The notes under the pieces were generated by a model. That model had not been told where the DNA came from and made no database searches. It saw nothing but the letters and a program-made list of their open reading frames with translations. A DNA stretch of 64,000 nt, from NCBI GenBank assembly GCA_928212115.1, contig CAKMRJ010005523.1, positions 108,261,297 through 108,325,296 of the forward strand, given 5' to 3'. A program made the position numbers and the translations under genes. Every line of letters begins with the position of its first letter. Position 1 is the first letter of the stretch. This document shows positions 1 to 9,588 of the stretch, one piece after another. This DNA comes from Lactuca virosa (lineage: Eukaryota; Streptophyta; Magnoliopsida; Asterales; Asteraceae).

Positions 1-717
1 GACTTAATTGTCTTGTGGTTCTTTCTTTTACGAACAAAGGTTCGTGGTTTTAAACTTATTTCATTCATTCGATATCTTTATCGATCCTTGTTGTGCTAGG
101 GGCTTCCGAAGCAGTTCGTTAGTTGGTTGTTATCGATCCTTTAGGCTAGATCTAGTAAGATCATTGTATAGGATCAGTATGTGGGGATCGACGTTGTTAG
201 TGCTTGTAGTATAAGCCTTGGGCAACGATGGACTTCGTGCCTATTCCTTAGGATGAATCCTTAGGAAGAGTGATAGTTGATCTTCGGGTAAATCCTTAAG
301 AAATAAATAAGACATGGGGATTGGGTAATTTGGTTGATTGTTTGATGTTTAAGCATTTAATAAATTATTTATTGTTGGTTGAAAACCCTATTATGCTCAC
401 CAGGCTCCCAAGCGTGACCCACTCAGTTTAATTGTATCACAGTATCGATACGAAGTGCTTTACACTGAGAGATTAAAAGAGAAGTAGATCCACTAGTGTA
501 AATGAATGTAAGTTTTGTATGCTTATGTTTTTGTATTGACAATGACATCCCAATGGTTTAAATGATAAAATACATTTCTTCTGAAATGATTTGATTAAAA
601 ATATTATTATGTTTTCTGGGAACAAATTCCGCAACACTTTAATCAAATGATACTCTGAAATTATTTCAAAAGCATAAATTAAACCGGTCTTTCTGGCCGT
701 GAATTGGGGATGTCACA
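1..717 (+). repeat. Gyp-1 LTR copy 1, 3' part only
   Basis: This is the final 717 bp of the LTR, matching 5911-6640 and 11868-12597 and ending GATGTCACA just before the primer binding site. It differs from the other copies mainly by single-base gains and losses. The small ORF at 8-214 lies inside this LTR and is not a gene. Confidence 0.9.
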
Positions 718-1789
718 GTTGTATCAGAGCATTATTTAAGCGAACTAAGAAATTATAGGATTTTTAGACTTAAACTTAGAATGCTAAGTGATGATTGTGA
801 GATGAGTGTCTGCCATATTTTAGACACGAGCACTAGTTTATTTTAGGAAGGATGCCTAAAATGCTTTTATGTGCTAAATGTTTTGTTATAGCTATAATAT
901 GCTATTATTGTTCGGATCTATGGTCTGTTGCCGACCGGATCTGGAAACCTTATGTGTGTAGGATTCTAAGCGTATGATTACGAGATTAGAACTAACATGT
1001 AAACGTTTCGAAGTGATAAGGAGATTTATACGTTTATCGTAAATAAAGCTTTCCTATCTTAAATTCTCGCTGGTACACCGAACGTCTGCTTGGGTGTACA
1101 AAACGTATGGTGAAGACTCGTAGAGAATTGAGTAGATGGAGGAATGAAAGCTTATGATAGTGAATGATACCTATCAGAAGATATCGTAAGAGTGGTATCT
1201 TGCCTTTAGAATATGTTTATAAAATAATGGAAACGTTTAGAGGAGTATGGTACGTCTGAAGTACACCTTCGATTGGCAGGATGATGGAACGATTGGTGTA
1301 ATTCCTGAAGTTGTCCCATCGTTTGGAATTTCCATCACCAACCAAGTTGAAGTAGAATTGAACTGAAGATACGCATGGAAGAAGTCCTAGTAGAGTCTAG
1401 GAAATTCTATGATTAATTGGACACATTCGTATGTGTTTAAATTGTTTTGTGATTTTAGGACTTGGGGACTGCGAGACAGTACTTGGGACGAGTATGAGTA
1501 GGTGTGAATAGTAGTAGAGATCTATACTACTGGAAGCACAGGACTCACACTTGGATCAGGGAAAGTCACAAGGTTACCAAGGAACTCGTAATTGATTCCG
1601 TCTTATTCTAGTCTGTCGTTACCATCGTTTCGGTAATGACTAAGAAGATGATTGTTATTCCGACCTAGTGGTCATATCGAATTGAGTCCGACTACGATGA
1701 GTTTGTTATGTGGTTCAGAGAACCAAGTTCGATGTAGCAGTTGACTTAAGCCGATTGAAGTAAAGGCTGATCAAAGCGATCAATAGAAG
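718..1789 (+). other. Gyp-1 copy 1 leader and untranslated internal part
   Basis: No credible coding sequence. It starts with a primer binding site that has lost one G (TTGTATCAGAGC where copy 2 has TTGGTATCAGAGC). It contains the dimerisation-like hairpin at 1510-1531. Compared with complete gypsy elements, gag, protease and reverse transcriptase should follow here but are missing, and the sequence passes directly into RNase H near 1790-1835. Confidence 0.7.
1510..1531 (+). other. Leader hairpin with AGATCT loop (Gyp-1 copy 1)
   Basis: Stem AGTAGTA (1510-1516) pairs with TACTACT (1525-1531), a perfect 7-bp stem. The 8-nt loop GAGATCTA holds the self-complementary hexamer AGATCT. The same position in Gyp-2 and Gyp-4 leaders has a GGGCCC loop. 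A role in RNA dimerisation or packaging is inferred by analogy with retroviral leaders. Confidence 0.55.
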
Positions 1790-3602
1790 TATCGCGTTCG
1801 TTGTTAAAGAAGTTGGGTTAAGTTGTGTTCTGACCCAAAAGGATAAAGTCATAGCGTATGCATTAGGCAATTGAAGGAGCATGAAAAGAACTACCCCACT
1901 CATGATCTGGAGTTGGCAGTGGTAGTATTCGCCTTAAAGATAGGAGGGACTATCTTATGATACTAAATGTAACTTTTCGCTGATTATAAGAGTCTTCAAT
2001 ATCTCTTAATCAGAAGAAATTGAACATGAGGCAACGGCGCTGGCTGGGTTACTCAAGGACTACGACTGTGAGATACTTTACCACCCTGGTAAAGCAAATG
2101 TTGTTGCTAATGCTCTCAGTCGGAAGGTGAATCTTGAAAGGAAGAGGCCAAGAGCGCTGAGAATTGAAGTTGTCTCTACAATTGTGGAAAGTATAAAGAA
2201 AGCTCAAGAGGAAGCTTTAGAGAAAAAAATGACCGAAAGGAGGAACGTTTGGGAAAAACGTTGGTGTTTGATACAAACGGTCAAAGACTGAAGGTATTTC
2301 AAGGTAGGATTTGGGTACCTAGGATGGGAGGAGTAAGAGGTCTTCTGATGGAAGAAGCTCACCAAACCATGTACTCGATTCATCCCGCAATGCGAAAATG
2401 TATAGGGATCTAAAACCCTATTACTGGTGGCCGATGGATGAAGCTCGATGTTGCTAAGTATGTGGCTGAGTGTTGTAACTTGTGCTAGGGTTAAGGCACA
2501 ACATCAGAAACCGTATGGGAGTTTAGATCCTTTACCTGTACCCATGGGTAAATGGGAAGGTATCACTATGGATTTTGTGACTAAACTGCCCAGAACAAGG
2601 AACGGTCACGACATGATTTGGGTGGTCGTTGATCGCTTCACTAAGAGTGCGCATTTCATAGCAGCCAACGAGAAATGGTCTATGGATAAACTTGCGAATT
2701 CTTACGTGAAGGAAATTGTGAGGCTTCACGGTGTTTCGTTAACGATTGTATCCGATCGTGACAGCCGTTTTACCTCAAGGTTTTGGAGGGAGTCTATAAG
2801 AGGAATTGGGTACCAAGTTGTGTTTGAATACAGCTTACCATCCACAAACCGATGGTAGAGCGAACAAACAATTCAAACGTTGGAGGATATGCTGAGGGCA
2901 TGTACCCTGGAATTCCAAGGTAACTGGGGTAACACTTACCTCTAGTAGAATTTTCCTATAGAATAGTTTCCACTCAAGCATCAAGATGGCACCTTATCAC
3001 GCTTTGTGGAGAAAAGTGTCGAACGCCGTCATGTTGGCTGGAAGCTGGGAAAAGCAGTTTATGGGACTGAAATAGTCCATCAGACTGCTGAAAAGTTGAA
3101 AGTGATTAGGGAAAGGATGTTAGCTGCTCAAGAGAGCTATGCTGACAAGAAAAGACAACCGATATCATTCAAAGTTGGAGATTCGGTTTTACTTAAAGTC
3201 TCGCGTGGAAGGGACTTATAGGATTTGGTAGAAGGGGAAAGTTGAGTCCAAGGTTTATTGGACCATTTAAAGTTCTTCAGAGGATCGGGAATCAAGCTTA
3301 CGAGCTAGAATTACCGGAAGAACTGGAGGGTATTCATAATACCTTTATGTGTGTTATTTGAGAAAATTTACGGGAGATGTGCCCGACCATAATTCCCATT
3401 TCTGAATTAAGGTTGGATGAAAAACAAGAGGTTGATTGAAGAACCTGAGGCAATCGTTGACCGTAAGACTAAGAAGTTGGATGTGAAAATGGTCGATTTA
3501 GTGCTTGTGCGTTGGAACATACGAATGGGCCAAATCTCACCTGAAAAAAAAACGGAGAGTGACATGAGGAGTCGCTACCCGTATTTGTTTGCTGATGTGT
3601 GA
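1790..3602 (+). pseudogene. Gyp-1 copy 1 pol remnant: RNase H end, integrase, C-terminal tail
   Basis: Frames in several phases encode the end of RNase H (YHPGKANVVANALSR near 2078), the integrase zinc finger (the H residues near 2360, then CxxC near 2475) and the integrase core (MDFVTKLPRT at 2569, SDRDSRF near 2753, then the YHPQTDG region). A chromodomain-like tail ends at 3602. Compared with copy 2 it has many one-base indels (for example CTGGGTTACTC at 2043 against CTGGAGTTACTC), so no frame is continuous. Family: chromovirus-like Ty3/gypsy pol. It cannot encode a working enzyme as given, although part of the damage may be consensus error. Confidence 0.8.
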
Positions 3603-3619
3603 TTCCGGGGAATAATCAT

Positions 3620-3636
3620 TCTAAGGGAGAGAGGGT
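3620..3636 (+). other. Polypurine tract before Gyp-1 LTR 2
   Basis: The purine-rich run AAGGGAGAGAGGGT directly precedes the LTR start TGTAACGCCC at 3637. This is the expected plus-strand priming site. The matching tract before LTR 3 is at about 9575-9588. Confidence 0.75.
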
Positions 3637-3825
3637 TGTAACGCCCGCCGTGTTTCTAGGCTAGGCATTAATATTGACATAATGGTCTAGGTTAACCTTT
3701 GTAACTCATTTGAAGAAATGAAAGGGAATTATGTGAATTTTATGTGAATTATGTGTTTTATGCTTAATATTAGGGTTTAATTAATTAAGAATAAAAATGA
3801 GCGTCAAAATTAAATATTAGATAAA

Positions 3826-4420
3826 GCCGATATCTATTAAGAAACTTGTCGTGGGGACACAAGGATTACGGATATATAAAGAATACCGAAATCCGAGTTA
3901 TAACGAAGAAGTTATGACCTGTCGAAGTTTCGCGACAAAACCGGCACGGGGCCGAATGTCGTAAAAAGTGAGTTTTTGATAAACTACTTTTTAGCCTTAG
4001 TGATCTAAATGAAACTCGTAGTGTTCGTTAAACCGAGAGTAGGTATAAAAAGAACGCCCAAATCTGACTTCGTATGAGGAAGTTATGATTTTTCGAAGTT
4101 TCAGCTTAGCAGTAGACAGCTAAAAACTCGAATTTTAGATCGAGTGATTTTTAGCCGACACACCTAAATGAGAATCGAAGGTCTCGTAAATAGTAGCACA
4201 ACGGTAAAAAGTCTGACGAAAACGGACTTCGGATGAAGAAGTTATGAATTTTTAACGGATTTCCTGTCCCGGTCTGTTAAAAAATAATAATTTAAAAATT
4301 AAATTCAAATTAGCCGACGAAGTCTAAACGAAAGTTGTACAGCGTAATTTTACCTACGCGTGCATATAAAGAACGTCAAAAACGGAGCTGATGCGAAAGT
4401 TATGAATTTTAGAAGTTTTG
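3826..4420 (+). repeat. Four degenerate ~160-bp units in the Gyp-1 LTR 2 U3 region
   Basis: Each unit has a stretch like taaatgagaatcg, then a tataaagaacg-like block, then GAAGTTATGA. The last motif starts at about 3908, 4079, 4238 and 4396, giving spacings of 171, 159 and 158 bp. The units are strongly diverged, so this is an old array. LTR 3 carries the same array at about 9770-10365. One unit is also found on the minus strand of the solo LTR at about 53640-53510. Confidence 0.75.
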
Positions 4421-5069
4421 ACGCGCGAAAAACGAGAAAAATTCCCCAAAACCGAGGAATTTCGCACATGTGGACTTCGGCCACGTGTCCTCGCTTCGCA
4501 TCCGACGCGTGTCGGAAATTGCTGAGTCACCGAAGCCACCTGGCGAGGCGTGTCATGATCTTCTCGAGTCCGAGGTTCGGTCCAGTAGAAGTGCGACGCG
4601 TGCCTCTTCCCTCGTGCGTCCGAACCCTCGCAGGTGCCACGAACCATCCCTACTTCGGACTAGACCGCGGTCCACTAAGGAGCTGCTAGCAGCCACTTCG
4701 CACGCGCAGCCCATGTGCGAGCCCTCCCTGCGAGCCCTCAGATCTGCGACGCGTGGCTTCTTCTCAACCGTTAGATCAGGAGGCTCGACCCTAGAAATAG
4801 GAGGGTGCGAGACCTCCCGGGTATATTTCGGAAAATTGTCACTTTTAGCCCCTCTTTCCATATTTCTTTCATTTTAACGTCCCCCGAAGCCCCGGTACTT
4901 ATTCCAAAGCCCGGAATACGCCACGAAGTGCCCGAGAAGCCCGAAAAATTTATCTTTTCGGTTTTGAAGCCCGACCTTTCGCAGAGCCCGGTTTCTCAAT
5001 AAAACTCCCGGTTTTATTAGAAACGATCGTTTTAGGAAACGAATTGCTGCCCGATTTTCATTAAATCAG

Positions 5070-5075
5070 GTGAGT
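5070..5075 (+). promoter_or_regulatory. Splice-donor-like site in the Gyp-1 LTR
   Basis: CAG|GTGAGT is a strong match to the plant 5' splice-site consensus. The same position in LTR 3 is at 11024. Other gypsy LTRs here have a donor-like site at the same relative place. Gyp-1 has lost gag, so no matching acceptor can be placed. Confidence 0.45.
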
Positions 5076-5395
5076 GTATAGTTACTTTCACCTTACACAT
5101 AGATATGAAGTATTTACCTTGAAATACGTGCTATGTGTAAATATATTAATTGTTTATTTGAGGTGACCGTTGAATTGATGTTTTATACAAGTTTTAAACT
5201 GTATATGTATTTTTATCTACAAATATGTTGGGTAAAACATGGGTAGATGAATTGGATGATGTGTGATGAAATAAAAGTGATGAGAGGTACCGATGTTTAA
5301 GATGATCTAGTCATCTAGCAGAGTATAGACAACGGCCACATACTATTTTAGATAGTCCAGTGGAACGTTAGCAGACTTGTAATCGGTAAGTATGT

Positions 5396-5470
5396 TTGAA
5401 CTATATGTTCATAAGGTGTTCTCGAACTATATGTTCATTAGGTGTTTTTGAACTATGTGTTCATCCGATA
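5396..5470 (+). repeat. Three ~27-bp repeats in the Gyp-1 LTR
   Basis: GAACTATATGTTCAT recurs three times (the third as GAACTATGTGTTCAT), separated by AGGTGTT-like spacers. GAAC...GTTC makes each copy a short palindrome. The same array is at 11350-11424 in LTR 3. Confidence 0.7.
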
Positions 5471-5599
5471 GTTCTTCTTTTTGACACTATTATGTGTCGA
5501 GGTACGGGAACGTACGAGAGTACTTTATTAGTATTTTCCCTATACTCTTATTTTGAAGAGCTTTGGAGTCTTTGTTTCTTCTATGAAGTGATCGGACGA

Positions 5600-5905
5600 G
5601 CTTCATGAGTCAGTGTTTCCGATGCCAGATAGGAGCGTCTGGAGGTTATATACCTCACGATATTCAGACCACAGCCTAGCATTAGTCGGTGTTTCCATTT
5701 TCGATGCCGTATAGGAGTGAGTCTGGGGGTTCAGACCACAGCCTAGGCATTAGTCAGCGTTTCCATTGCCGGATAGGGTGTGTCTGGGGGTTATATACCT
5801 CACGATATTCAGGACCACAGCCTAGGCAAAGTTCGATGCTGGATAGGGTGCGTCTGGGGGCTACATACCTCACGATATTCAGACCACACCTAGGCATGGA
5901 TAACT
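5600..5905 (+). repeat. Minisatellite-like repeats near the end of Gyp-1 LTR 2
   Basis: Imperfect units contain GATGCCGGATAGG-type, TCTGGGGGTT, ATACCTCACGATATTCAG and ACCACAGCCTAGGCA blocks. Three to four units are present, some lacking the CACGATATTCAG part. The same array is at about 11560-11865. Other gypsy LTRs here have unrelated short repeats at the same relative place (36051-36215, 36735-36980). Confidence 0.8.
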
Positions 5906-6642
5906 ACCCTGACTTAATTGTCTTGTGGTTCTTTCTTTTACGAACAAAGGTTCGTGGTTAAACTTATTTCATTCATTCGATATCTTTATCGATCCTTGTT
6001 TGCTGCTAGGGGATTTCCGAAGCAGTTTCGTTAGTTGGTTGTTCATATCGATCCTTTAGGCTAGATCTAGTAAGATCATTGTATAGGATCAGTATGTGGG
6101 GATCGACGTTGTTAGTGCTTGTAGTATAAGCCTTGGGGAACGATGGACTTCGTGCCTATTCCTTAGGATGAATCCTTAGGAATGAGTGATAGTTGATTCT
6201 TAGGGTAAATCCTTAAGAAATAAATAAGACAATGGGGATTGGGTAATTGGGTTGATTGTTTGATGTTTAAGCATAATAAATTATTTATTGTGGGTTGAAA
6301 ACCCTATATGCTCACCAGGCTCCCAAGCCTGACCCACTCAGTTTAATTGTATCACAGGTATCGATACGAAGTTGCTTTACACTGAGAGATTAAAAGAGAA
6401 GTAGATCACTAGTGTAAATGAATGTAAGTTTTGTTTATGCTTATGTTTTTGTATTGACAATGACATCCCAATGGTTTAAATGAATAAAATACATTTCTTC
6501 GGAAATGATTTGATAAAATATTTATTATGTTTTTCTGGGAACAAATTCCGCAACACTTTTAATCAAATGATTACTCTGAAATTATTTCAAAAGCATAAAT
6601 TAAACCGGTCTTTTCTGGCCGTGAATTTGGGGATGTCACAGT

Positions 6643-6654
6643 TGGTATCAGAGC
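6643..6654 (+). other. Primer binding site, Gyp-1 copy 2
   Basis: TGGTATCAGAGC lies two bases after the LTR end and is complementary to the 3' end of plant initiator Met tRNA, the usual primer for plant LTR elements. Confidence 0.85.
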
Positions 6655-7739
6655 ATTAGTTTAAGCGAACTAAGAAATTGTAGGATTTCTAGACTTAAAC
6701 TTAGAATGCTAAGTGATGATTGTGAGATGAGTGTCTGCCATATTTTAGACATGAGCACTAGTTTATTTTAGGAAGGATGCCTAAAATGCTTTTATGTGCT
6801 AAATGTTTTGTGTTATAGCTATAATGATGCTATTATTTGTTAGGATCTATGGTCTGTTGCCGACCGGATCTGGAAACCTTATGTGTGTAGGATTCTAAGC
6901 GTATGATTACGAGATTAGAACTAACATGTAAACGTTTCGAAGTGATAAGGAGATTTATACGTTTATCGTAAATAAAGCTTTCCTATCTTAAATTCTCGCC
7001 TGGTACACCGAACGTCTGCTTGGGTGTACAAAACGTTATGGTGAAGACTCGTAGAGAATTGAGTAGATGGAGGAAATGAAAAGCTTATGATAGTGAATAA
7101 TACCTATCAGAAGATATCGTAAGAGTCGTATCTTGTCTTAGAATATGTTTGATAAAATAATGAAACGTTTAGAGGAGTATGGTACGTCTGAAGTACACCT
7201 TCGATTGGCAGGATGATGGAACGATTGGTGTAATTCCTGAAGTTGTCCCATCATTTGGAATTTCCATCACCAACCAAGTTGAAGTAGAATTGATGACTGA
7301 ATATACGCATGGAAGAAGTCCTTGTAGAGTCTAGGAAAATTCTATGATTAATTGGACACATTCGTATGTGTTAAATTGTTTTGTGATTTTAGGACTTGGG
7401 GACTGCGAGACAGTACTTGGGACGAGTATGAGTAGGTGTGAATAGTAGTAGAGATCTATACTACTGGAAGCACAGGACTCACATTTGGATCGGGGAAAGT
7501 CACAAGGTTACCAAGGAACTCGTAATTGATTCCGTCTTATTCTAGTCTGTCGTTACCATCGTTTCGGTAATGACTAAGAAGATGATTGTTATTCCGACCC
7601 TAGTGGTCATATCGAATTGAGTCCGACTACGATGAGTTTGTTATGTGGTTCAGAGAACCAAGTTCGATGTAGCAGTTGACTTAAGCCGAATTGAAGTAAA
7701 GGCTGATCAAAGCGATCAATAGAAGTATCGCGTTCGTTG
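6655..7739 (+). other. Gyp-1 copy 2 leader and untranslated internal part
   Basis: Non-coding. It matches 718-1789 but with fewer indels. It contains the leader hairpin at 7444-7465. The join from leader-like sequence to RNase H has no gag, protease or reverse transcriptase, as in copy 1, so the internal deletion is older than the tandem array. Confidence 0.7.
7444..7465 (+). other. Leader hairpin with AGATCT loop (Gyp-1 copy 2)
   Basis: Identical to the copy at 1510-1531: a 7-bp stem (7444-7450 with 7459-7465) and an 8-nt loop containing AGATCT. A dimerisation role is inferred. Confidence 0.55.
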
Positions 7740-9552
7740 TTAAAGAAGTTGGGTTAGGTTGTGTTCTGAACCAAAGGGATAAAGTGATAGCGTATGCATT
7801 GAGGCAATTGAAGGAGCATGAAAAGAACTACCCCACTCGTGATCTGGAGTTGGCAGTGGTAGTATTCGCCTTAAAGATAGGAGGGACTATCTTTATGATA
7901 CTAAATGTAAACTTTTCGCTGATTATAAGAGTCTTCAATATCTCTTTAATCAGAAGAAATTGAACATGAGGCAACGGCGCTGGCTGGAGTTACTCAAGGA
8001 CTACGACTGTGAGATACTTTACCACCCTGGTAAAGCAAATGTTGTTGCTAATGCTCTCAGTCGGAAGGTGAATCTTGAAAGGAAGAGGCCAAGAGCGTTG
8101 AGAATTGAAGTTGTCTCTACAATTGTGGAAAGTATAAAGAAAGCTCAAGAGGAAGCTTTAGAGAAAAAAAATGACCGAAAGGAGGAACGTTTGGGAAAAA
8201 CGTTGGTGTTTGATACAAACGGTCAAAGACTGAAGGTATTCAAAGGTAAGATTTGGGTACCTAGGATGGGAGGAGTAAGAGGTCTTCTGATGGAAGAAGC
8301 TCACAAAACCATGTACTCGATTCATCCCGACAATGCGAAAATGTATAGGGATCTAAAACCCTATTACTGGTGGCCGATGGTGAAGCTCGATGTTGCTAAG
8401 TATGTGGCTGAGTGTGTAACTTGTGCTAGGGTTAAGGCACAACATCAGAAACCGTATGGGAGTTTAGATCCTTTACCTGTACCCATGGGTAAATGGGAAG
8501 GTATCACTATGGATTTTGTGACTAAACTGCCCAGAACAAGGAACGGTCACGACATGATTTGGGTGGTTGTTGATCGCTTCACTAAGAGTGCGCATTTCAT
8601 AGCAGCCAACGAGAAATGGTCTATGGATAAACTTGCGAATTCTTAGGTGAAGGAAAGTGTGAGGCTTCACGGTGTTTCGTTAACGATTGTATCCGATCGT
8701 GACAGCCGTTTTACCTCAAGGTTTTGGAGGAGTCTATAAGAGGAATTGGGTACCAAGTTGTGTTTGAATACAGCTTACCATCCACAAACCGATGGTCAGA
8801 GCGAACAAACAATTCAAACGTTGGAGGATATGCTGAGGGCATGTACCCTGGAATTTCCAAGGTAACTGGGGTAAACACTTACCTCTAGTAGAATTTTCCT
8901 ATAGTAATAGTTTCCACTCAAGCATCAAGATGGCACCTTATCACACGTTGTGTGGAGAAAAGTGTCGAACGCCGTCATGTTGACTGGAAGCTGGGAAAAG
9001 CAGTTTATGGGACTTGAAATAGTCCATCAGACTGCTGAAAAGTTGAAAGTGATTAGGGAAAGGATGTTAGCTGCTCAAGAGAGCTATGCTGACAAGAAAA
9101 GATAACCGATATCATTCAAAGTTGGAGATTCGGTTTTACTTAAAGTCTCGCCGTGGAAGGGACTTATAGGATTTGGTAGAAGGGGAAAGTTGAGTCCAAG
9201 GTTTATTGGACCATTTAAAGTTCTTCAGAGGATCGGGAATCAAGCTTACGAGCTAGAATTACCGGAAGAACTGGAGGGTATTCATAATACCTTTTTATGT
9301 GTGTTATTTGAGAAAATTTACGGGAGATGTGCCCGACATAATTCCCATTTCTAAATTAAGGTTGGATGAAAACAAGAGGTTGATTGAAGAACCTGAGGCA
9401 ATCGTTGACTGTAAGACTAAGAAGTTGTGATGTGAAAATGGTCGATTTAGTGCTTGTGCGTTGGAAACATACGAATGGGCCAAATCTCACCTGAAAAAAA
9501 AAACGGAGAGTGACATGAGGAGTCGCTATCCGTATTTGTTTGCTGATGTGTG
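7740..9552 (+). pseudogene. Gyp-1 copy 2 pol remnant: RNase H end, integrase, C-terminal tail
   Basis: The best frame (7960-8646) gives the RNase H end (YHPGKANVVANALSR), the integrase zinc finger (EAHKTMYSIHP ... CVTCARVK) and the start of the DDE core (MDFVTKLPRT, VVDRFTKSAHF). It stops at 8644-8646 with TAG where copy 1 reads TAC (Tyr). SDRDSRF and the YHPQTDGQSE region with the catalytic D and E follow after frameshifts. A GPY-type module (ELPEELEGIHNT near 9260) and a chromodomain-like tail end at 9552. No gag, protease or reverse transcriptase is present. Mobilisation would have needed proteins from a relative. Confidence 0.85.
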
Positions 9553-9588
9553 ATTCCGGGGACATAATCATTCTAAGGGAGAGAGGGT

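Larger units (their letters stand above)
3637..6640 (+). repeat. Gyp-1 LTR copy 2 (shared middle LTR, 3004 bp)
   Basis: A complete LTR from TGTAACGCCC to GATGTCACA. Its first part holds four degenerate units of about 160 bp (3826-4420). A GC-rich part follows (about 4440-4990). A splice-donor-like CAG|GTGAGT lies at 5067-5075, and short tandem repeats at about 5600-5905. It acts as 3' LTR of copy 1 and 5' LTR of copy 2. Several ORFs of 65-150 codons on both strands here (4354-5002) are chance frames in GC-rich LTR sequence. Confidence 0.92.

Noticed and set aside
4354..5002. Several overlapping ORFs of 65-152 codons on both strands (also at 10329-10956) as possible genes
   Set aside because: They lie in the GC-rich part of Gyp-1 LTRs, overlap one another on both strands and have no recognisable domain. 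Duplication of the LTR explains why they appear twice.
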